DNA from: Streptomyces omiyaensis
GTDB taxonomy: Bacteria > Actinomycetota > Actinomycetes > Streptomycetales > Streptomycetaceae
Direction of reading: 5' to 3'
Length of the DNA stretch: 64,000 bases
Assembly: GCF_014650895.1 (NCBI RefSeq)
Contig: NZ_BMVV01000022.1
Coordinates: 62,001 to 126,000 of the forward strand
Both the position numbers and the translations under genes were made by a program. The notes below the pieces were generated by a model. It did not search any database and was not told where the DNA came from. It saw only the letters and a program-made list of their open reading frames with translations. Position 1 is the stretch's first letter. The number at the start of each line of letters is the position of its first letter. Shown here piece by piece: positions 31,394 through 40,415 of the stretch.

Positions 31394-31408
31394 ATGGAGG
31401 GGGTCCCC

Positions 31409-32326
31409 ATGGTGGTCTACGGCATGCAGCTGCCGGTCCAGTCCCAGTCCGTGATCTACGCCGAGCCCTGGGAGGCCGACGCCGGGCCCGCCGACCTGCT
31501 CGCCGTCGCGCGGACCGCCGACGCGCACGGCTTCGACTACCTCGCGAGCTGCGACCACGTGGCCATCCCGCGCCGGCTCGCCGCCGCCATGAGCACCGTC
31601 TGGTACGACCCGGTCGCCACGCTCGCCTTCCTGGCCGCCGCCACCGAGCGGGTCCGGCTGCTCTCGCACGTCGCCGTCGTCGGGCTGCGGCACCCGCTGG
31701 TCACCGCCAAGGCGTACGCGACCGTCGACCACCTCTCCGGCGGCCGGCTGGTCCTCGGGGTGGGCGCCGGGCACGTGCAGGAGGAGTTCGAGGCGGTCGG
31801 GGCGGACTTCCCGGGCCGCGGCGGGGTCCTGGACGAGACGATCGACGCGCTGCGGGCCGCGCTCGGCCCTGAGGAGTACCCGGAGCACCTGGGGCGGCGG
31901 TTCGCCTTCAAGGACCTGGGGCAGCGGCCCCGGCCCGCGCAGGAGCGGATCCCGGTCTGGGTGGGCGGCTCCTCCCCGGCGGCGGTGCGGCGGGCCGCGC
32001 TCAAGGGCGACGGCTGGCTGCCGCAGGGCGACCCCCGGCCCGTGCTGGCCGAGCGGATCGGGCGGATCCGGCGGCTGCGCGAGGAGGCCGGGCTCGCGGA
32101 GCCCTTCGTCTTCGGCGCGATCGCCGAGCCGCTGTACGTCGGCGCCCCCGGCTGGGAGGTCGGGCGGCGCACGCTGAGCGGCGCTCCGCAGGAGCTGGCG
32201 GCCTCGCTGCGGGAGTACGGGGAGCTGGGCGTCGGCCAGATCCAGGTGCGCTTCCGCAGCCGGAGCCGTACCGAACTCATCGACCAGATGGCGGCCTTCG
32301 GGTCGGAGGTCGCCCCGCATCTGTAG
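31409..32326 (+). CDS. LLM class F420-dependent oxidoreductase
   Basis: A 305-residue luciferase-like TIM barrel. Typical pieces are F-D-Y-L-A-S-C-D-H-V, the A-A-A-T-E-R-V-R-L-L-S-H-V-A-V strand, H-L-S-G-G-R-L-V-L-G-V-G-A-G-H and V-W-V-G-G-S-S. This branch uses F420 or FMN for hydride transfer to carbonyl or enone substrates. The ATG at 31409 has GGAGGGGG 5 bases upstream. It is the first gene of an operon with the SDR gene 11 bases downstream, under a perfect CTGACG operator. Confidence 0.86.
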   Translation: MVVYGMQLPVQSQSVIYAEPWEADAGPADLLAVARTADAHGFDYLASCDHVAIPRRLAAAMSTVWYDPVATLAFLAAATERVRLLSHVAVVGLRHPLVTAKAYATVDHLSGGRLVLGVGAGHVQEEFEAVGADFPGRGGVLDETIDALRAALGPEEYPEHLGRRFAFKDLGQRPRPAQERIPVWVGGSSPAAVRRAALKGDGWLPQGDPRPVLAERIGRIRRLREEAGLAEPFVFGAIAEPLYVGAPGWEVGRRTLSGAPQELAASLREYGELGVGQIQVRFRSRSRTELIDQMAAFGSEVAPHL

Positions 32327-32337
32327 GGAGTGTGGGC

Positions 32338-33120
32338 ATGGGCAAGCTGGACGGGCGGGTCGCGATCGTCACGGGGGCGGCCCGCGGGCAGGGCGAGCAG
32401 GAGGCGCGGCTCTTCGCCGCCGAGGGGGCGCGGGTGGTCCTCGCGGACGTGCTGGACGGCCCCGGGGAGGCGCTCGCTAAGGAGCTGGGGGAGGAGCGGG
32501 CCGCCTACGTCCACCTGGACGTGACCCGCGAGGAGGAGTGGGCGGCCGCGGTGGCGTTCGCCAAGGAGCGGTTCGGGAAGGTCGACGGGCTGGTGAACAA
32601 CGCCGGCATCCTCCGCTTCAACGAGCTGCTCGCCACCCCGCTGGAGGAGTTCCGGGCGATCGTCTCGGTCAACCAGACCGGCTGCTTCCTGGGCATCAGG
32701 GCGGTCGCGCCCGAGATCGCGGCGGCCGGCGGCGGCACGATCGTCAACACCGCCTCGTACACCGGGCTGACCGGGATGGCGGGGGTCGGCGCCTACGCGG
32801 CCTCCAAGCACGCGGTGGTCGGGCTGACCCGGGTGGCGGCCCTGGAGCTGGCGCCGAAGGGGATCCGGGTGAACGCGGTCTGCCCGGGGGCGATCGACAC
32901 CGCGATGAGCAATCCGGAGGGGGTGGACCCGGCCGCCACCGGCGAGCTGTACCGCAGGCTCGTGCCGCTCGGGCGGATCGGCCGCCCGGAGGAGGTGGCG
33001 GCCCTCGCCCTCTTCCTGACCTCGGACGACTCCTCGTACGTGACGGGGCAGCCCTTCGTCGTCGACGGCGGCTGGCTGGCCGGCGCCTCCCTCTTCCGAG
33101 CCGCCCCCGACGAGAGCTGA
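32338..33120 (+). CDS. short-chain dehydrogenase/reductase
   Basis: A 260-residue classical SDR. T-G-A-A-R-G-Q-G (cofactor loop, about 12-19), N-N-A-G, the catalytic S-Y-T-G and Y-A-A-S-K, and P-G-A-I-D-T are all present. D-V-L after strand 2 favours NAD(H). It resembles hydroxysteroid or 3-hydroxyacyl-CoA dehydrogenases of the FabG3 type. AGGGAG lies 7 bases before the ATG at 32338. Its stop codon overlaps the CTGACG operator that controls the next LLM gene. Confidence 0.88.
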   Translation: MGKLDGRVAIVTGAARGQGEQEARLFAAEGARVVLADVLDGPGEALAKELGEERAAYVHLDVTREEEWAAAVAFAKERFGKVDGLVNNAGILRFNELLATPLEEFRAIVSVNQTGCFLGIRAVAPEIAAAGGGTIVNTASYTGLTGMAGVGAYAASKHAVVGLTRVAALELAPKGIRVNAVCPGAIDTAMSNPEGVDPAATGELYRRLVPLGRIGRPEEVAALALFLTSDDSSYVTGQPFVVDGGWLAGASLFRAAPDES

Positions 33121-33131
33121 CGGCTCGTCAG
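33117..33131. promoter_or_regulatory. CTGACG palindrome over the SDR stop codon
   Basis: CTGACGGCTCGTCAG, 12 of 12, overlaps the SDR TGA. A consensus -35 TTGACA follows at 33135-33140. Confidence 0.82.
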
Positions 33132-33161
33132 GTATTGACACGGCGCAGTGCATCCAAGAAT

Positions 33162-33176
33162 CTGACGGCACGTCAG
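33162..33176. promoter_or_regulatory. CTGACG palindrome downstream of the LLM promoter
   Basis: CTGACGGCACGTCAG, 12 of 12, is 45 bases from the previous copy. The two copies bracket TTGACA (33135-33140) and a -10-like region near 33156-33163, an arrangement suited to tight repression of the gene at 33201. Confidence 0.82.
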
Positions 33177-33200
33177 AAACTCACGAGGACGGTGACTTCC

Positions 33201-34325
33201 GTGGAATTCGGGATCTTCGTACAGGGATACGTCGGCAAGCGCGCCGAGACCGATCCCGAAGCCGAGCACAAGGCCCTCATGGAGGAGACCGAGTACGTCG
33301 TCCAGGCGGACAAGTCGAACTTCAAGTACGCCTGGGCCTCCGAGCACCACTTCCTGGAGGAGTACTCGCACCTCTCGGCCAACGACGTCTACCTGGGTTA
33401 CCTCGCCCACGCCACCGAGCGCATCCACCTCGGCTCCGGCATCTTCAACCCGCTCGCCCCGGTCAACCACCCGGTGAAGGTCGCGGAGAAGGTCGCCATG
33501 CTCGACCACCTCTCCGAGGGCCGCTTCGAGTTCGGCTCCGGCCGCGGCGCCGGCTCCCACGAGATCCTCGGCTTCTTCCCGGGCATCACCGACATGAACC
33601 ACACCAAGGAACTCTGGGAGGAGACCATCGCCGAGTTCCCCAAGATGTGGCTCCAGGAGGAGTACGCCGGCTTCCAGGGCAAGCACTGGTCCCTGCCGCC
33701 CCGCAAGATCCTCCCCAAGCCGTACGGCAGCTCCCACCCCGCCATGTGGTACGCGGCCGGCTCCCCCTCCTCGTACGCCATGGCCGGGAAGATGGGCCTC
33801 GGCGTCCTCGGCTTCAGCGTCCAGAAGGTCTCCGACATGGAGTGGGTCGTCGAGTCCTACAAGAACGCGATCAAGGAGGCCAAGGCCGTCGGCGACTTCG
33901 TCAACGACAACGTCATGGTCACCTCCACCGCGATCTGCGCCGAGACCCACGAGAAGGCCGTCGAGATCGCCGTCGGCGGCGGCCTCAACTACCTCCAGTC
34001 GCTCCTCTTCCGCTACCACGACACCTTCCCCCGGCCCGAGGGCGTCCCCGAGTGGCCCGAGCTGCTCCCCGAGTACTCCGCCGAGATCATCGAACTCCTC
34101 ATCGCCGAGGAGCTGATGATCTGCGGCGACCCGTCCGAGGTGCTCGCCCAGTGCCGCCGCTGGGAGCGGGCCGGCGCCGACCAGCTCTCCTTCGGCCTCC
34201 CGATCGGGATCTCCTACGAGGACACGATGAACACGATCAAGCTGATCGGCGAGCACGTGATCCCCCGGATCGACACCGACCCGGTCCACCGCACCACCCG
34301 CTTCCGCCAGGCGGCCGGCTCCTAG
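33201..34325 (+). CDS. LLM class flavin-dependent oxidoreductase (luciferase-like, long form)
   Basis: A 374-residue luciferase-family protein. M/V-E-F-G-I-F-V-Q-G-Y begins strand 1. A-W-A-S-E-H-H-F and the H-L-G-S-G-I-F-N-P strand are of the bacterial-luciferase type. H-L-S-E-G-R-F-E-F-G-S-G-R-G and S-S-Y-A-M-A-G-K-M-G-L-G follow. It is longer than the gene at 31409 and belongs to the alkanal-monooxygenase-like branch, so it may be FMN-dependent. GTG 33201 is preferred because GAGGAC is 10 bases away; GTG 33192 is too close. Two perfect CTGACG operators flank its promoter. Confidence 0.86.
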   Translation: MEFGIFVQGYVGKRAETDPEAEHKALMEETEYVVQADKSNFKYAWASEHHFLEEYSHLSANDVYLGYLAHATERIHLGSGIFNPLAPVNHPVKVAEKVAMLDHLSEGRFEFGSGRGAGSHEILGFFPGITDMNHTKELWEETIAEFPKMWLQEEYAGFQGKHWSLPPRKILPKPYGSSHPAMWYAAGSPSSYAMAGKMGLGVLGFSVQKVSDMEWVVESYKNAIKEAKAVGDFVNDNVMVTSTAICAETHEKAVEIAVGGGLNYLQSLLFRYHDTFPRPEGVPEWPELLPEYSAEIIELLIAEELMICGDPSEVLAQCRRWERAGADQLSFGLPIGISYEDTMNTIKLIGEHVIPRIDTDPVHRTTRFRQAAGS

Positions 34326-34365
34326 GCCCGTCCGGGCCCCGCCAGGAGGCCCGCACAGCGGGTCC

Positions 34366-34394
34366 GGGGCGGCGTCTTCCCGGACCGCCGCCCC
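34366..34394. terminator. hairpin between the LLM and deacylase genes
   Basis: GGGGCGGCG (34366-34374) pairs with CGCCGCCCC (34386-34394). A second dyad with CCGGAGGC and GCCTCCGG lies near 34408-34437. The pair separates the CTGACG-controlled gene from the deacylase operon. Confidence 0.65.
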
Positions 34395-34505
34395 GTACCG
34401 GCCCCGGCCGGAGGCCCTTCCGCGGCGGCCTCCGGACCGGGGCACACCCGCGTCCCCCGCCATACACCCCCGTGCAGCCGTGCAGCCGTGCAGAAAGGGA
34501 TCGCC

Positions 34506-36245
34506 ATGCTCGACCACCTCATCACGGGCGCCACCGTCGTGGACGGCACCGGCGCCCCCGCCCGCACCGCCGACGTCGGGATCCGCGACGGCCGCATCGC
34601 CGTCGTCGCCGAACCCGGCACCGTCGCCGAGGAGGCCCGCACCACCGAGGACGCCACCGGACTCGTCCTCGCCCCCGGCTTCGTCGACCCGCACACCCAC
34701 TACGACGCCCAGCTCTTCTGGGACCCCTACGCCACCCCCTCCATGAACCACGGCGTCACCACCGTCGCCGGCGGCAACTGCGGCTTCACCCTCGCCCCGC
34801 TCCACCCGGACCGGCCCGAGGACGCCGACTACACCCGCCGCATGATGTCCAAGGTCGAGGGCATGGCCCTGGCCGCCCTGGAGGAGGGCGTCGACTGGAG
34901 CTGGTCCTCCTTCGGCGAGTACCTCGACGCCCTGGAGGGGCGGATCGCCGTCAACGCCGGCTTCATGGTCGGCCACTGCGCCCTGCGCCGGTACGTGATG
35001 GGCGAGGACGCCGTCGGCGGACAGCCCACCCCCGGACAGCTCGCGGCGATGACCGCCCTCCTCAAGGAGGCCATGGAGGCCGGCGCCTGGGGCCTGTCCA
35101 CCACCCAGTCCGCCACCCACTCCGACGGCGACGGCGCCCCCGTCGCCTCCCGGCACGCGGGCCCCGCCGAGCTGATCGCCCTCTCGAAGGCGGTCGGCGA
35201 GCACGAGGGCACCCAGATCGAGGCGATCCTCGCCGGCTGCCTCGACCAGTTCTCCGACGCCGAGATCGACCTCTTCGTCGAGATGTCGGCCGCGGCCGGA
35301 CGCCCGCTCAACTGGAACGTCCTCACCATCGACGCCGCCGTCCCCGAACGCGTCCCCCGCCAGCTCACCGCCTCCGAGCGGGCCCGCAAGTCCGGCGGCC
35401 GGATCGTCGCCCTCACCATGCCGATCCTCACCCCGATGAACATGTCCCTCGGCACCTTCTGCGCCCTCAACCTCATCCCCGGCTGGGGCGAGGTCCTGGG
35501 CCTCCCCCTCCCCGAACGGATCGCCAGGCTCCGCGACCCGGAGGTCCGGGCCGAGATGCTCCGCCGCGCCGACTCCCGGGAGGCCGGGGTCTTCCGCCGC
35601 CTCGCCCGCTTCGACCGGTACGTCATCGGCGACACCTACAGCCGCGAGAACGAGGGCCTGACCGGCCGGGTCGTGCGGGACATCGCCGCCGAGCGCGGCC
35701 AGGACCCCTTCCAGTGCCTCGTCGAGATCTGCGCCAACGACGACCTCAGGACCGTCCTGTGGCCGATGCCCACCGACAACGACCCGGCCTCCTGGGCGCT
35801 GCGCGCCGAGACCTGGCAGCACGAGGACGTCCTGCTCGGCGGCTCCGACGCCGGCGCCCACCTGGACCGCATGTGCGGAGCCCCCTACACCACCCGCTTC
35901 CTCGGCGACTGCCTGCGGGGCCGGAGGCTGGTGCCGCTGGAGCGGGCCGTGCGGATGCTCAGCGACGACCCGGCCCGGCTCTTCGGGCTCCGCGAGCGCG
36001 GCCGGATCGCCGAGGGCTTCCACGCCGACCTGGTCCTCTTCGACCCGGAGCGGATCGACGCCGGCCCGGCGACCCTCGTCCACGACCTGCCCGGCGACAG
36101 CCCGCGCCTGGACTCCCGGGCGGTCGGCATCGTCTCCGTCCGGGTCAACGGGGTGGAGACGGTCAGGGACGACGAGGTGACCGGGGCGACACCCGGGCGC
36201 GTCCTGCGCTCGGGCCGTGACACGAGGACGGTGAGCACCCGATGA
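34506..36245 (+). CDS. N-acyl-D-amino-acid deacylase family amidohydrolase
   Basis: A 579-residue metal-dependent hydrolase. L-I-T-G-A-T-V-V-D-G-T-G and I-R-D-G-R-I form the split beta-sandwich, and G-F-V-D-P-H-T-H-Y-D (H63, H65) is the metal site. H-G-V-T-T-V-A-G-G-N-C-G-F is the family signature and G-G-S-D-A-G-A-H-L-D holds the catalytic Asp. Members remove acyl groups from D-amino acids or act on related amides. GGGA is 5 bases before ATG 34506. The last codons overlap the aldehyde dehydrogenase start (ATGA). Confidence 0.86.
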   Translation: MLDHLITGATVVDGTGAPARTADVGIRDGRIAVVAEPGTVAEEARTTEDATGLVLAPGFVDPHTHYDAQLFWDPYATPSMNHGVTTVAGGNCGFTLAPLHPDRPEDADYTRRMMSKVEGMALAALEEGVDWSWSSFGEYLDALEGRIAVNAGFMVGHCALRRYVMGEDAVGGQPTPGQLAAMTALLKEAMEAGAWGLSTTQSATHSDGDGAPVASRHAGPAELIALSKAVGEHEGTQIEAILAGCLDQFSDAEIDLFVEMSAAAGRPLNWNVLTIDAAVPERVPRQLTASERARKSGGRIVALTMPILTPMNMSLGTFCALNLIPGWGEVLGLPLPERIARLRDPEVRAEMLRRADSREAGVFRRLARFDRYVIGDTYSRENEGLTGRVVRDIAAERGQDPFQCLVEICANDDLRTVLWPMPTDNDPASWALRAETWQHEDVLLGGSDAGAHLDRMCGAPYTTRFLGDCLRGRRLVPLERAVRMLSDDPARLFGLRERGRIAEGFHADLVLFDPERIDAGPATLVHDLPGDSPRLDSRAVGIVSVRVNGVETVRDDEVTGATPGRVLRSGRDTRTVSTR

Positions 36246-37699
36246 CCCCCACGGAGCGGCTGTACGTCGGCGGCGTCTGGACCGAACCCGACGGAGGCCA
36301 CTACGAGGTGGTGAACCCGGCCACCGAGGAGGTCGTCGGACTCGCCCCCGAGGCCTCCCGCGCCCAGGTGCACGAGGCGGCGGCCGCCGCCCGCGAGGCC
36401 TTCGCGGGCTGGTCCCGGACGAAGCCCGAGGAGCGGGCCGCGATCCTCGACCGGGCCGCGACGATCATGGCCCGCGACGCCGACGCGCACACCGCCCTCG
36501 CCCGCGCCGAGACCGGCGCCACCACCGCCACCGCGCGCGGCATGCAGGTCGCCGTGGGCTCCTCGCGCTTCCGGCGGTACGCGAAGGGGGCCCTGGAGCC
36601 GGTCGAGCAGCCGCTGCCGCCGCAGATCAACGAGGCCGGGCCGATGGGCGCGGCGGGCGTCTTCGGGGCGGTCGCGGTGCGCCGCCCGGTCGGCGTCGTC
36701 ACCTGCATCACCTCGTACAACAACCCCTGGGCCAACCCGGCCGGCAAGATCGCGCCCGCGCTCGCCATGGGCAACACGGTCGTGGTGAAACCGGCCCCGC
36801 AGGACCCGCTCTCGGTCTTCGCCATGGTCCGCGCCCTGGAGGAGGCCGGCGTCCCGGCCGGGGTGGTCAACCTGGTCACCGGCTCCGCGCCCGCCGTGGG
36901 CGAGGCGGCCGTCGACTCCCCGGACGTCGACATGGTCTCCTTCACCGGCTCCACCGCCGTCGGCCAGGCCATCGGCGAGGTCTGCGGCCGGGCGGTGAAG
37001 CGGCAGCTGATGGAGCTGGGCGGGAAGGGGGCCGCGCTCGTCTTCGACGACGCCGACCTGGACTCCGCCGTGAGGGGCATCGGGACGACCTTCTCCTTCT
37101 ACAGCGGGCAGATCTGCACCGCCCCGACCCGGGTCCTCGTCCAGCGGGGCGTCCACGACGAACTGGTCGGCAGGCTGGCCGCGTACACCGCCCACCTGAC
37201 GGTGGGGGACCCGGCCGCCCGGGGCACGGTGGTGGGCCCGGTGATCTCGGCCGCCCACCGCGACCGGGTGGAGGCCCACGTCGAGCTCGGCCGGAAGGAG
37301 GGCGCGCGGGTCGTCGCCGGAGGGGCCCGCCCCGGCCTGGAGCGGGGCTTCTACGTGGCGCCCACGCTGCTCGCCGACTGCACCAACGACATGCGGGTCG
37401 TCCGGGAGGAGATCTTCGGCCCGGTCGTCGTGGTGGTGCCCTTCGACGACGAGGAGGAGGGGGTCGCGCTCGCCAACGACAGCGACTACGGCCTGATCGA
37501 CTACGTCTGGTCCGGGGACGTGGCCCGTGCCTTCCGGGTCGCGGCGCGGCTGCGGGCCGGCGGGGTCGGGATCAACACGATCGGCCGGAACATGGAGGCC
37601 CCGTTCGGCGGCTTCAAGAAGAGCGGGGTGGGCCGGGACGTGGGCTCCTACGCCCTCCACGCCTACAGCGAGACGCAGGCGGTCGTCTGGCCGGGCTGA
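36242..37699 (+). CDS. aldehyde dehydrogenase family protein
   Basis: A 485-residue NAD(P)-dependent aldehyde dehydrogenase. I-T-S-Y-N-N-P-W binds the substrate/cofactor region, F-T-G-S-T-A-V-G the nucleotide loop and M-E-L-G-G-K-G-A the general-base Glu (about 258). The nucleophile is Cys292 in G-Q-I-C-T-A-P-T-R. P-x-N-x-x-x-K (S-Y-N-N-P-W-A-N-P-A-G-K) is intact. It is translationally coupled to the deacylase gene, so the operon may turn an N-acyl amino compound through an aldehyde to an acid. A strong terminator follows. Confidence 0.9.
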   Translation: MTPTERLYVGGVWTEPDGGHYEVVNPATEEVVGLAPEASRAQVHEAAAAAREAFAGWSRTKPEERAAILDRAATIMARDADAHTALARAETGATTATARGMQVAVGSSRFRRYAKGALEPVEQPLPPQINEAGPMGAAGVFGAVAVRRPVGVVTCITSYNNPWANPAGKIAPALAMGNTVVVKPAPQDPLSVFAMVRALEEAGVPAGVVNLVTGSAPAVGEAAVDSPDVDMVSFTGSTAVGQAIGEVCGRAVKRQLMELGGKGAALVFDDADLDSAVRGIGTTFSFYSGQICTAPTRVLVQRGVHDELVGRLAAYTAHLTVGDPAARGTVVGPVISAAHRDRVEAHVELGRKEGARVVAGGARPGLERGFYVAPTLLADCTNDMRVVREEIFGPVVVVVPFDDEEEGVALANDSDYGLIDYVWSGDVARAFRVAARLRAGGVGINTIGRNMEAPFGGFKKSGVGRDVGSYALHAYSETQAVVWPG

Positions 37700-37713
37700 C
37701 CGGTCGGTACAAA

Positions 37714-37746
37714 GGCCGGAACCCGGTCGCCCCAAGGGTTCCGGCC
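37714..37746. terminator. terminator of the deacylase-aldehyde dehydrogenase operon
   Basis: GGCCGGAACCC (37714-37724) pairs perfectly with GGGTTCCGGCC (37736-37746) around an 11-base loop, starting 15 bases after the stop codon. Confidence 0.82.
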
Positions 37747-37838
37747 GTCCGGCCGACGCCCGGGAAAATTCCTCGGGAAAATTTAGAAACGGACATTTCG
37801 GCCTCGGCTGCGGTTCCCGCATATCGGACATGCGGCGG

Positions 37839-37984
37839 CCGACCTACCAGTTGGTCGGTATCTCCGGGTGGTCGATCTTTCAATCATTGGCGAGTGGCCC
37901 GATCTGACCTCGCAATGCAAGGCGATGATCGATCACCTGAGCGGAGGTCGATCTTCCGGATAAGGAAACCGCAGCACTTAACGT
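37839..37984 (+). promoter_or_regulatory. promoter region of the permease with a CCGACC dyad
   Basis: A relatively A/T-rich stretch. CCGACC-TACCAGTT-GGTCGG (37839-37858) is a perfect 6-bp dyad and a candidate operator. TAACGT (37979-37984) lies 7 bases before the permease ATG and suggests a leaderless transcript. No strong -35 is visible. Confidence 0.5.
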
Positions 37985-37991
37985 CCTGTTC

Positions 37992-39557
37992 ATGACTCAG
38001 GTGGACGTGCGGCCCCAGGCCGGAGACGCGGTAAGGGGTGTCGACGCCCCGGGTGACACGCAGGACATGCGCAGGAAGGGCCTCGGCGGCAACTCCGTCG
38101 GCCTCCTCGGCAACGCGGTCATCGGCATATCCACCGTCGCCCCCGTCTACTGCCTGACCTCCACCCTCGGCTCCACCGCCGGCGAGGTCGGGCTCCAGAT
38201 GCCCGCCGTCTTCCTCGCGGGCTTCCTCCCGATGCTCCTCGTCGCCTTCGCGTACCGGGAGCTCAACAAGGCCATGCCGGACTGCGGCACCTCCTTCACC
38301 TGGACCGTGAAGGCCTTCGGCCCCAAGATCGGCTGGATGTGCGGCTGGGGCCTGGTGATCGCCACGATCATCGTGCTCTCCAACCTGGCCGGCGTCGCCA
38401 CCTCGTACTTCTGGCTCCTCGCGGGCGAGATCACCGGCAGCGACTCGATCGCCGCCCTGGACGACAACAAGGCCGTCCACATCCTCACCTGCCTCGCCCT
38501 CATCGCCACCGCCACCGCGATCAGCTACCGCGGCATGACGGCCACCAAGGGCGTCCAGTACGCCCTCGTCGGCCTCCAGCTCGTCGTCCTCGCCGTCTTC
38601 GTCGCCCTGGCCCTCTCCAAGGCCGGCTCCTTCGAGACCTCGGTCGACTTCTCCTGGTCCTGGATGAACCCCTTCGCGGTCCAGTCCTTCGCGGCCTTCA
38701 CCGCCGGACTCTCCCTCTCGATCTTCATGTACTGGGGCTGGGACGCCTGCATGGCGACCAACGAGGAGACCGTCGGCAGCGACAAGACCCCCGGCCGCGC
38801 CGCGCTCATCGCGATGGTCGTCCTGGTCGGCTCCTACCTCGCCACCGGCATCGCCGCCCAGATGGCCGTCGGCTCCGGCGACCAGGGCCTCGGCCTCGCC
38901 AACCCGGAGACCTCCGACAACGTCTTCGCCGCCCTCGCCGGCCCGGTCATGGGCCCCGTCCTCGGCGTCCTCCTCTTCGTCGCCGTCCTGGCCTCGGCCG
39001 CCGCGAGCCTCCAGACCACCTTCATCCCGGTCGCCCGCACGGTCCTCGCCATGTCCACCTACGAAGCGCTGCCGAAGTCCTTCACCAAGGTCCACCCGGT
39101 CTTCAAGACCCCGGGCAAGGCCACGGTCGTCGCGGGTGTCGCCACCGGCGCCTTCTACACCGTGATGACCCTGGTCAGCGAGCACGTCCTGGTCGACACC
39201 ATCTACGCCCTCGGCCTCATGATCTGCTTCTACTACGGCATCACGGCCTTCGCCTGCGTCTGGTACTTCCGCGCCGAGCTCTTCCGCTCCTTCCGCGACT
39301 TCGCCTTCAAGGGCCTCATGCCGGCCCTCGGCGGCCTCATGCTCACGGCGGTCTTCGGCAAGACCCTCTACGACATGTGGGACCCGGCCTACGGCTCCGG
39401 CTCCGCCGTCTTCGGCGTCGGCTCCGTCTTCGTCATCGCCGTCGGCCTCCTCGTCCTCGGCGCGCTCATCATGCTGGTCATGCAGCGCCGCAGCCCCGCC
39501 TTCTTCCGGGGCGAGGTCCTGACGAAGGAGACGCCGTCCTTGGTGGTCGCCGACTGA
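37992..39557 (+). CDS. APC family amino acid/polyamine permease
   Basis: A 521-residue polytopic protein with about 12 hydrophobic helices. The N-terminal G-N-S-V-G-L-L-G-N-A-V-I-G-I-S-T-V-A-P-V-Y (TM1, the unwound G-x-G-like region), F-A-Y-R-E-L-N-K-A-M-P-D-C-G-T-S-F-T-W (TM2 end) and W-G-W-D-A-C-M-A-T-N-E-E-T (TM6) identify the APC superfamily. It probably imports an amino acid or amine. Being next to the deacylase/aldehyde dehydrogenase operon it may feed that pathway, though it has its own promoter and terminator. Confidence 0.88.
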   Translation: MTQVDVRPQAGDAVRGVDAPGDTQDMRRKGLGGNSVGLLGNAVIGISTVAPVYCLTSTLGSTAGEVGLQMPAVFLAGFLPMLLVAFAYRELNKAMPDCGTSFTWTVKAFGPKIGWMCGWGLVIATIIVLSNLAGVATSYFWLLAGEITGSDSIAALDDNKAVHILTCLALIATATAISYRGMTATKGVQYALVGLQLVVLAVFVALALSKAGSFETSVDFSWSWMNPFAVQSFAAFTAGLSLSIFMYWGWDACMATNEETVGSDKTPGRAALIAMVVLVGSYLATGIAAQMAVGSGDQGLGLANPETSDNVFAALAGPVMGPVLGVLLFVAVLASAAASLQTTFIPVARTVLAMSTYEALPKSFTKVHPVFKTPGKATVVAGVATGAFYTVMTLVSEHVLVDTIYALGLMICFYYGITAFACVWYFRAELFRSFRDFAFKGLMPALGGLMLTAVFGKTLYDMWDPAYGSGSAVFGVGSVFVIAVGLLVLGALIMLVMQRRSPAFFRGEVLTKETPSLVVAD

Positions 39558-39599
39558 ACCGGCCACCGGCCCGCACGCACACCTGAGTCACCCAGAACG

Positions 39600-39637
39600 C
39601 GAAGGCGGCGGTCCCGTGGGGGGTACCGCCGCCTTCG
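39600..39637. terminator. terminator after the permease
   Basis: CGAAGGCGGCGGT (39600-39612) pairs perfectly with ACCGCCGCCTTCG (39625-39637), a 13-bp stem with a 12-base loop, followed by T-rich TCATG. Confidence 0.85.
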
Positions 39638-39678
39638 TCATGCCCGGAGCCGGTGACCGGCGGGCGCCGTGCCCGGGG

Positions 39679-39894
39679 TCAGTGACGGCCGGGCAGGAGC
39701 CCCTCCACCGCCTTGCCGGCGGCCGGTGCCTCCGGCGCCGCGGCGGGCTTCGGCTTCGGGGCCAGGACGCCGCTCAGGGGGACGACCGAGGGGAGGTTCA
39801 GGCCGCCCGTGTCGGCCGTCGCGGTGGCCGCGGAGGCGAGCGCGCCCGTGGCGGCGAAGGCGGTCAGGGCGGCTGCGGTGAGGAGCTTCTTCAT
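39679..39894 (-). CDS. small secreted protein
   Basis: A 71-residue precursor with signal peptide M-K-K-L-L-T-A-A-A-L-T-A-F-A-A-T-G-A-L-A and likely cleavage after A-T-A-T-A, leaving about 44 residues that start D-T-G-G-L-N-L-P-S-V-V-P-L-S-G-V-L. The middle is Pro/Lys/Ala-rich (P-K-P-K-P-A-A-A-P-E-A-P). No Cys is present, so it is not a typical chaplin. The hydrophobic L-N-L-P-x-V-V-P-L-x-G-V segment may attach it to a surface. Function is unknown. Confidence 0.7.
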   Translation of the reverse strand: MKKLLTAAALTAFAATGALASAATATADTGGLNLPSVVPLSGVLAPKPKPAAAPEAPAAGKAVEGLLPGRH

Positions 39895-39953
39895 GCCCGC
39901 TCCAACGGGGGGCGGGCGCGGCCGGTTACGAACCGCTCCCTACGCTCACGCCC

Positions 39954-40415
39954 ATGGACACGGAGAGCGGCTGGTCGCTGCGGGCCGGACGGCCGGAGGA
40001 CGTCGAGGTCGTCGCCGAGCTGCGGGCGGTCGTCATGCGCGAGGACCTGGAGCGGCTCGGACGGTACGACGAGGAGCGGGTCCGGCAGCGGTTCCGGGAC
40101 GGCTTCTCGGCCGCGTACACCTCGATCGTCGAGACCGGCGGCGCCCTGGCGGGATGCGTCACCCTCCGCCCCGACCCCGCCGGCGGCCTCCACCTGGAGC
40201 ACTTCTACCTGGACCCCGCCCTCCAGGGCCGGGGGCTCGGCACCGCCGTCCTGCGGCACCTGCTGGACCGCGCCGACGCGGCCGGCGCCCCCGTCCGCCT
40301 CGCCGTCCTGCGGGGGAGCGCGGCCCGCCGGCTCTACGAGCGGGCCGGCTTCGCCGTCGAGTCCGAGGATCCGGTGGACGTCCGCATGGTCAGGGAGCCG
40401 GCGCCTCCGCGATGA
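39954..40415 (+). CDS. GNAT family N-acetyltransferase
   Basis: A 153-residue GNAT protein. The L-D-P-A-L-Q-G-R-G-L-G-T-A-V-L motif A binds acetyl-CoA, and A-A-R-R-L-Y-E-R-A-G-F-A-V is motif B. The acceptor is unknown. TACGCT lies 7 bases before the ATG with no ribosome site, so it is probably leaderless. It ends 26 bases inside the convergent GNAT gene. Confidence 0.86.
   Translation: MDTESGWSLRAGRPEDVEVVAELRAVVMREDLERLGRYDEERVRQRFRDGFSAAYTSIVETGGALAGCVTLRPDPAGGLHLEHFYLDPALQGRGLGTAVLRHLLDRADAAGAPVRLAVLRGSAARRLYERAGFAVESEDPVDVRMVREPAPPR

Noticed and set aside
32793..36083. Very long minus-strand open frame across the SDR, LLM and deacylase genes
   Set aside because: It crosses gene boundaries antisense, has low-complexity Gly/Val/Glu composition and no recognisable domain.
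39679..39894. Chaplin or rodlin identity for the small secreted protein
   Set aside because: No Cys pair and no chaplin repeat; only the signal peptide and size are similar.
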